From positions 1 through 5,772 of the forward strand of contig JAKPQT010000271.1 of NCBI GenBank assembly GCA_029555885.1: a stretch of DNA of 5,772 nucleotides, in the 5' to 3' direction. This document shows, one piece after another, positions 5,761-5,772 of this stretch. The position numbers were made by a program, and so were the translations under genes. The first letter of the stretch is position 1; each line of letters starts with the position of its first letter. The notes below the pieces were generated by a model. It was given only the letters and a program-made list of their open reading frames with translations, was not told where the DNA came from and did not search any database. The DNA is from Chloroflexota bacterium (GTDB lineage: Bacteria > Chloroflexota > Anaerolineae > CG2-30-64-16).

Positions 5761-5772
5761 CAGGTACTGGGA

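Overview
The window is GC-rich bacterial chromosome. Chloroflexota is my best guess for the host. The grounds are high GC, a T-box riboswitch outside the usual low-GC Firmicutes setting, GTAGGG-type palindromes between genes, and a large LeuS of unusual architecture. This is inference; no marker gene settles it.

Left half, all on the minus strand and read right to left: a secreted subtilisin/aqualysin-type serine protease (936-2120) with a perfect-hexamer sigma70-type promoter; a small VOC/glyoxalase-fold protein (468-872); then an arginine-biosynthesis leader and the first 48 codons of argC (1-144, cut by the window edge). The argC leader has its own promoter (404-432), a 26-codon leader peptide with five Arg codons in seven (RRFPRRR), and an intrinsic terminator (163-198) just before the argC ribosome-binding site. 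That is the layout of a ribosome-mediated attenuator tuned to arginyl-tRNA.

Right half, plus strand: a strong promoter (2366-2394) fires almost directly into tRNA-Ala(CGC) (2408-2480). This is followed by a leucine T-box riboswitch (2513-2840, specifier codon CUC) and leuS (2870-5746). A second complete tRNA gene, tRNA-Ala(GGC) (2700-2772), lies inside the T-box. It sits between the sensing half (Stem I, Stem II, Stem IIA/B pseudoknot) and the antiterminator/terminator, where Stem III normally is. The apparent transcript order is promoter, tRNA-Ala, T-box sensor, tRNA-Ala, T-box switch, leuS. I regard this nested tRNA as the most unusual structure in the window.

Functionally, both flanks use transcription attenuation to match gene expression to aminoacyl-tRNA supply: arginine by a translated leader peptide, leucine by direct binding of tRNA-Leu. 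In the leuS unit both tRNA-Ala genes lie upstream of the regulated terminator, so they should be made whether or not leuS is read. The two tRNAs decode GCG and GCC/GCU, alanine codons expected to be common in GC-rich genes. LeuS itself carries about 105-110 extra residues next to its editing domain.
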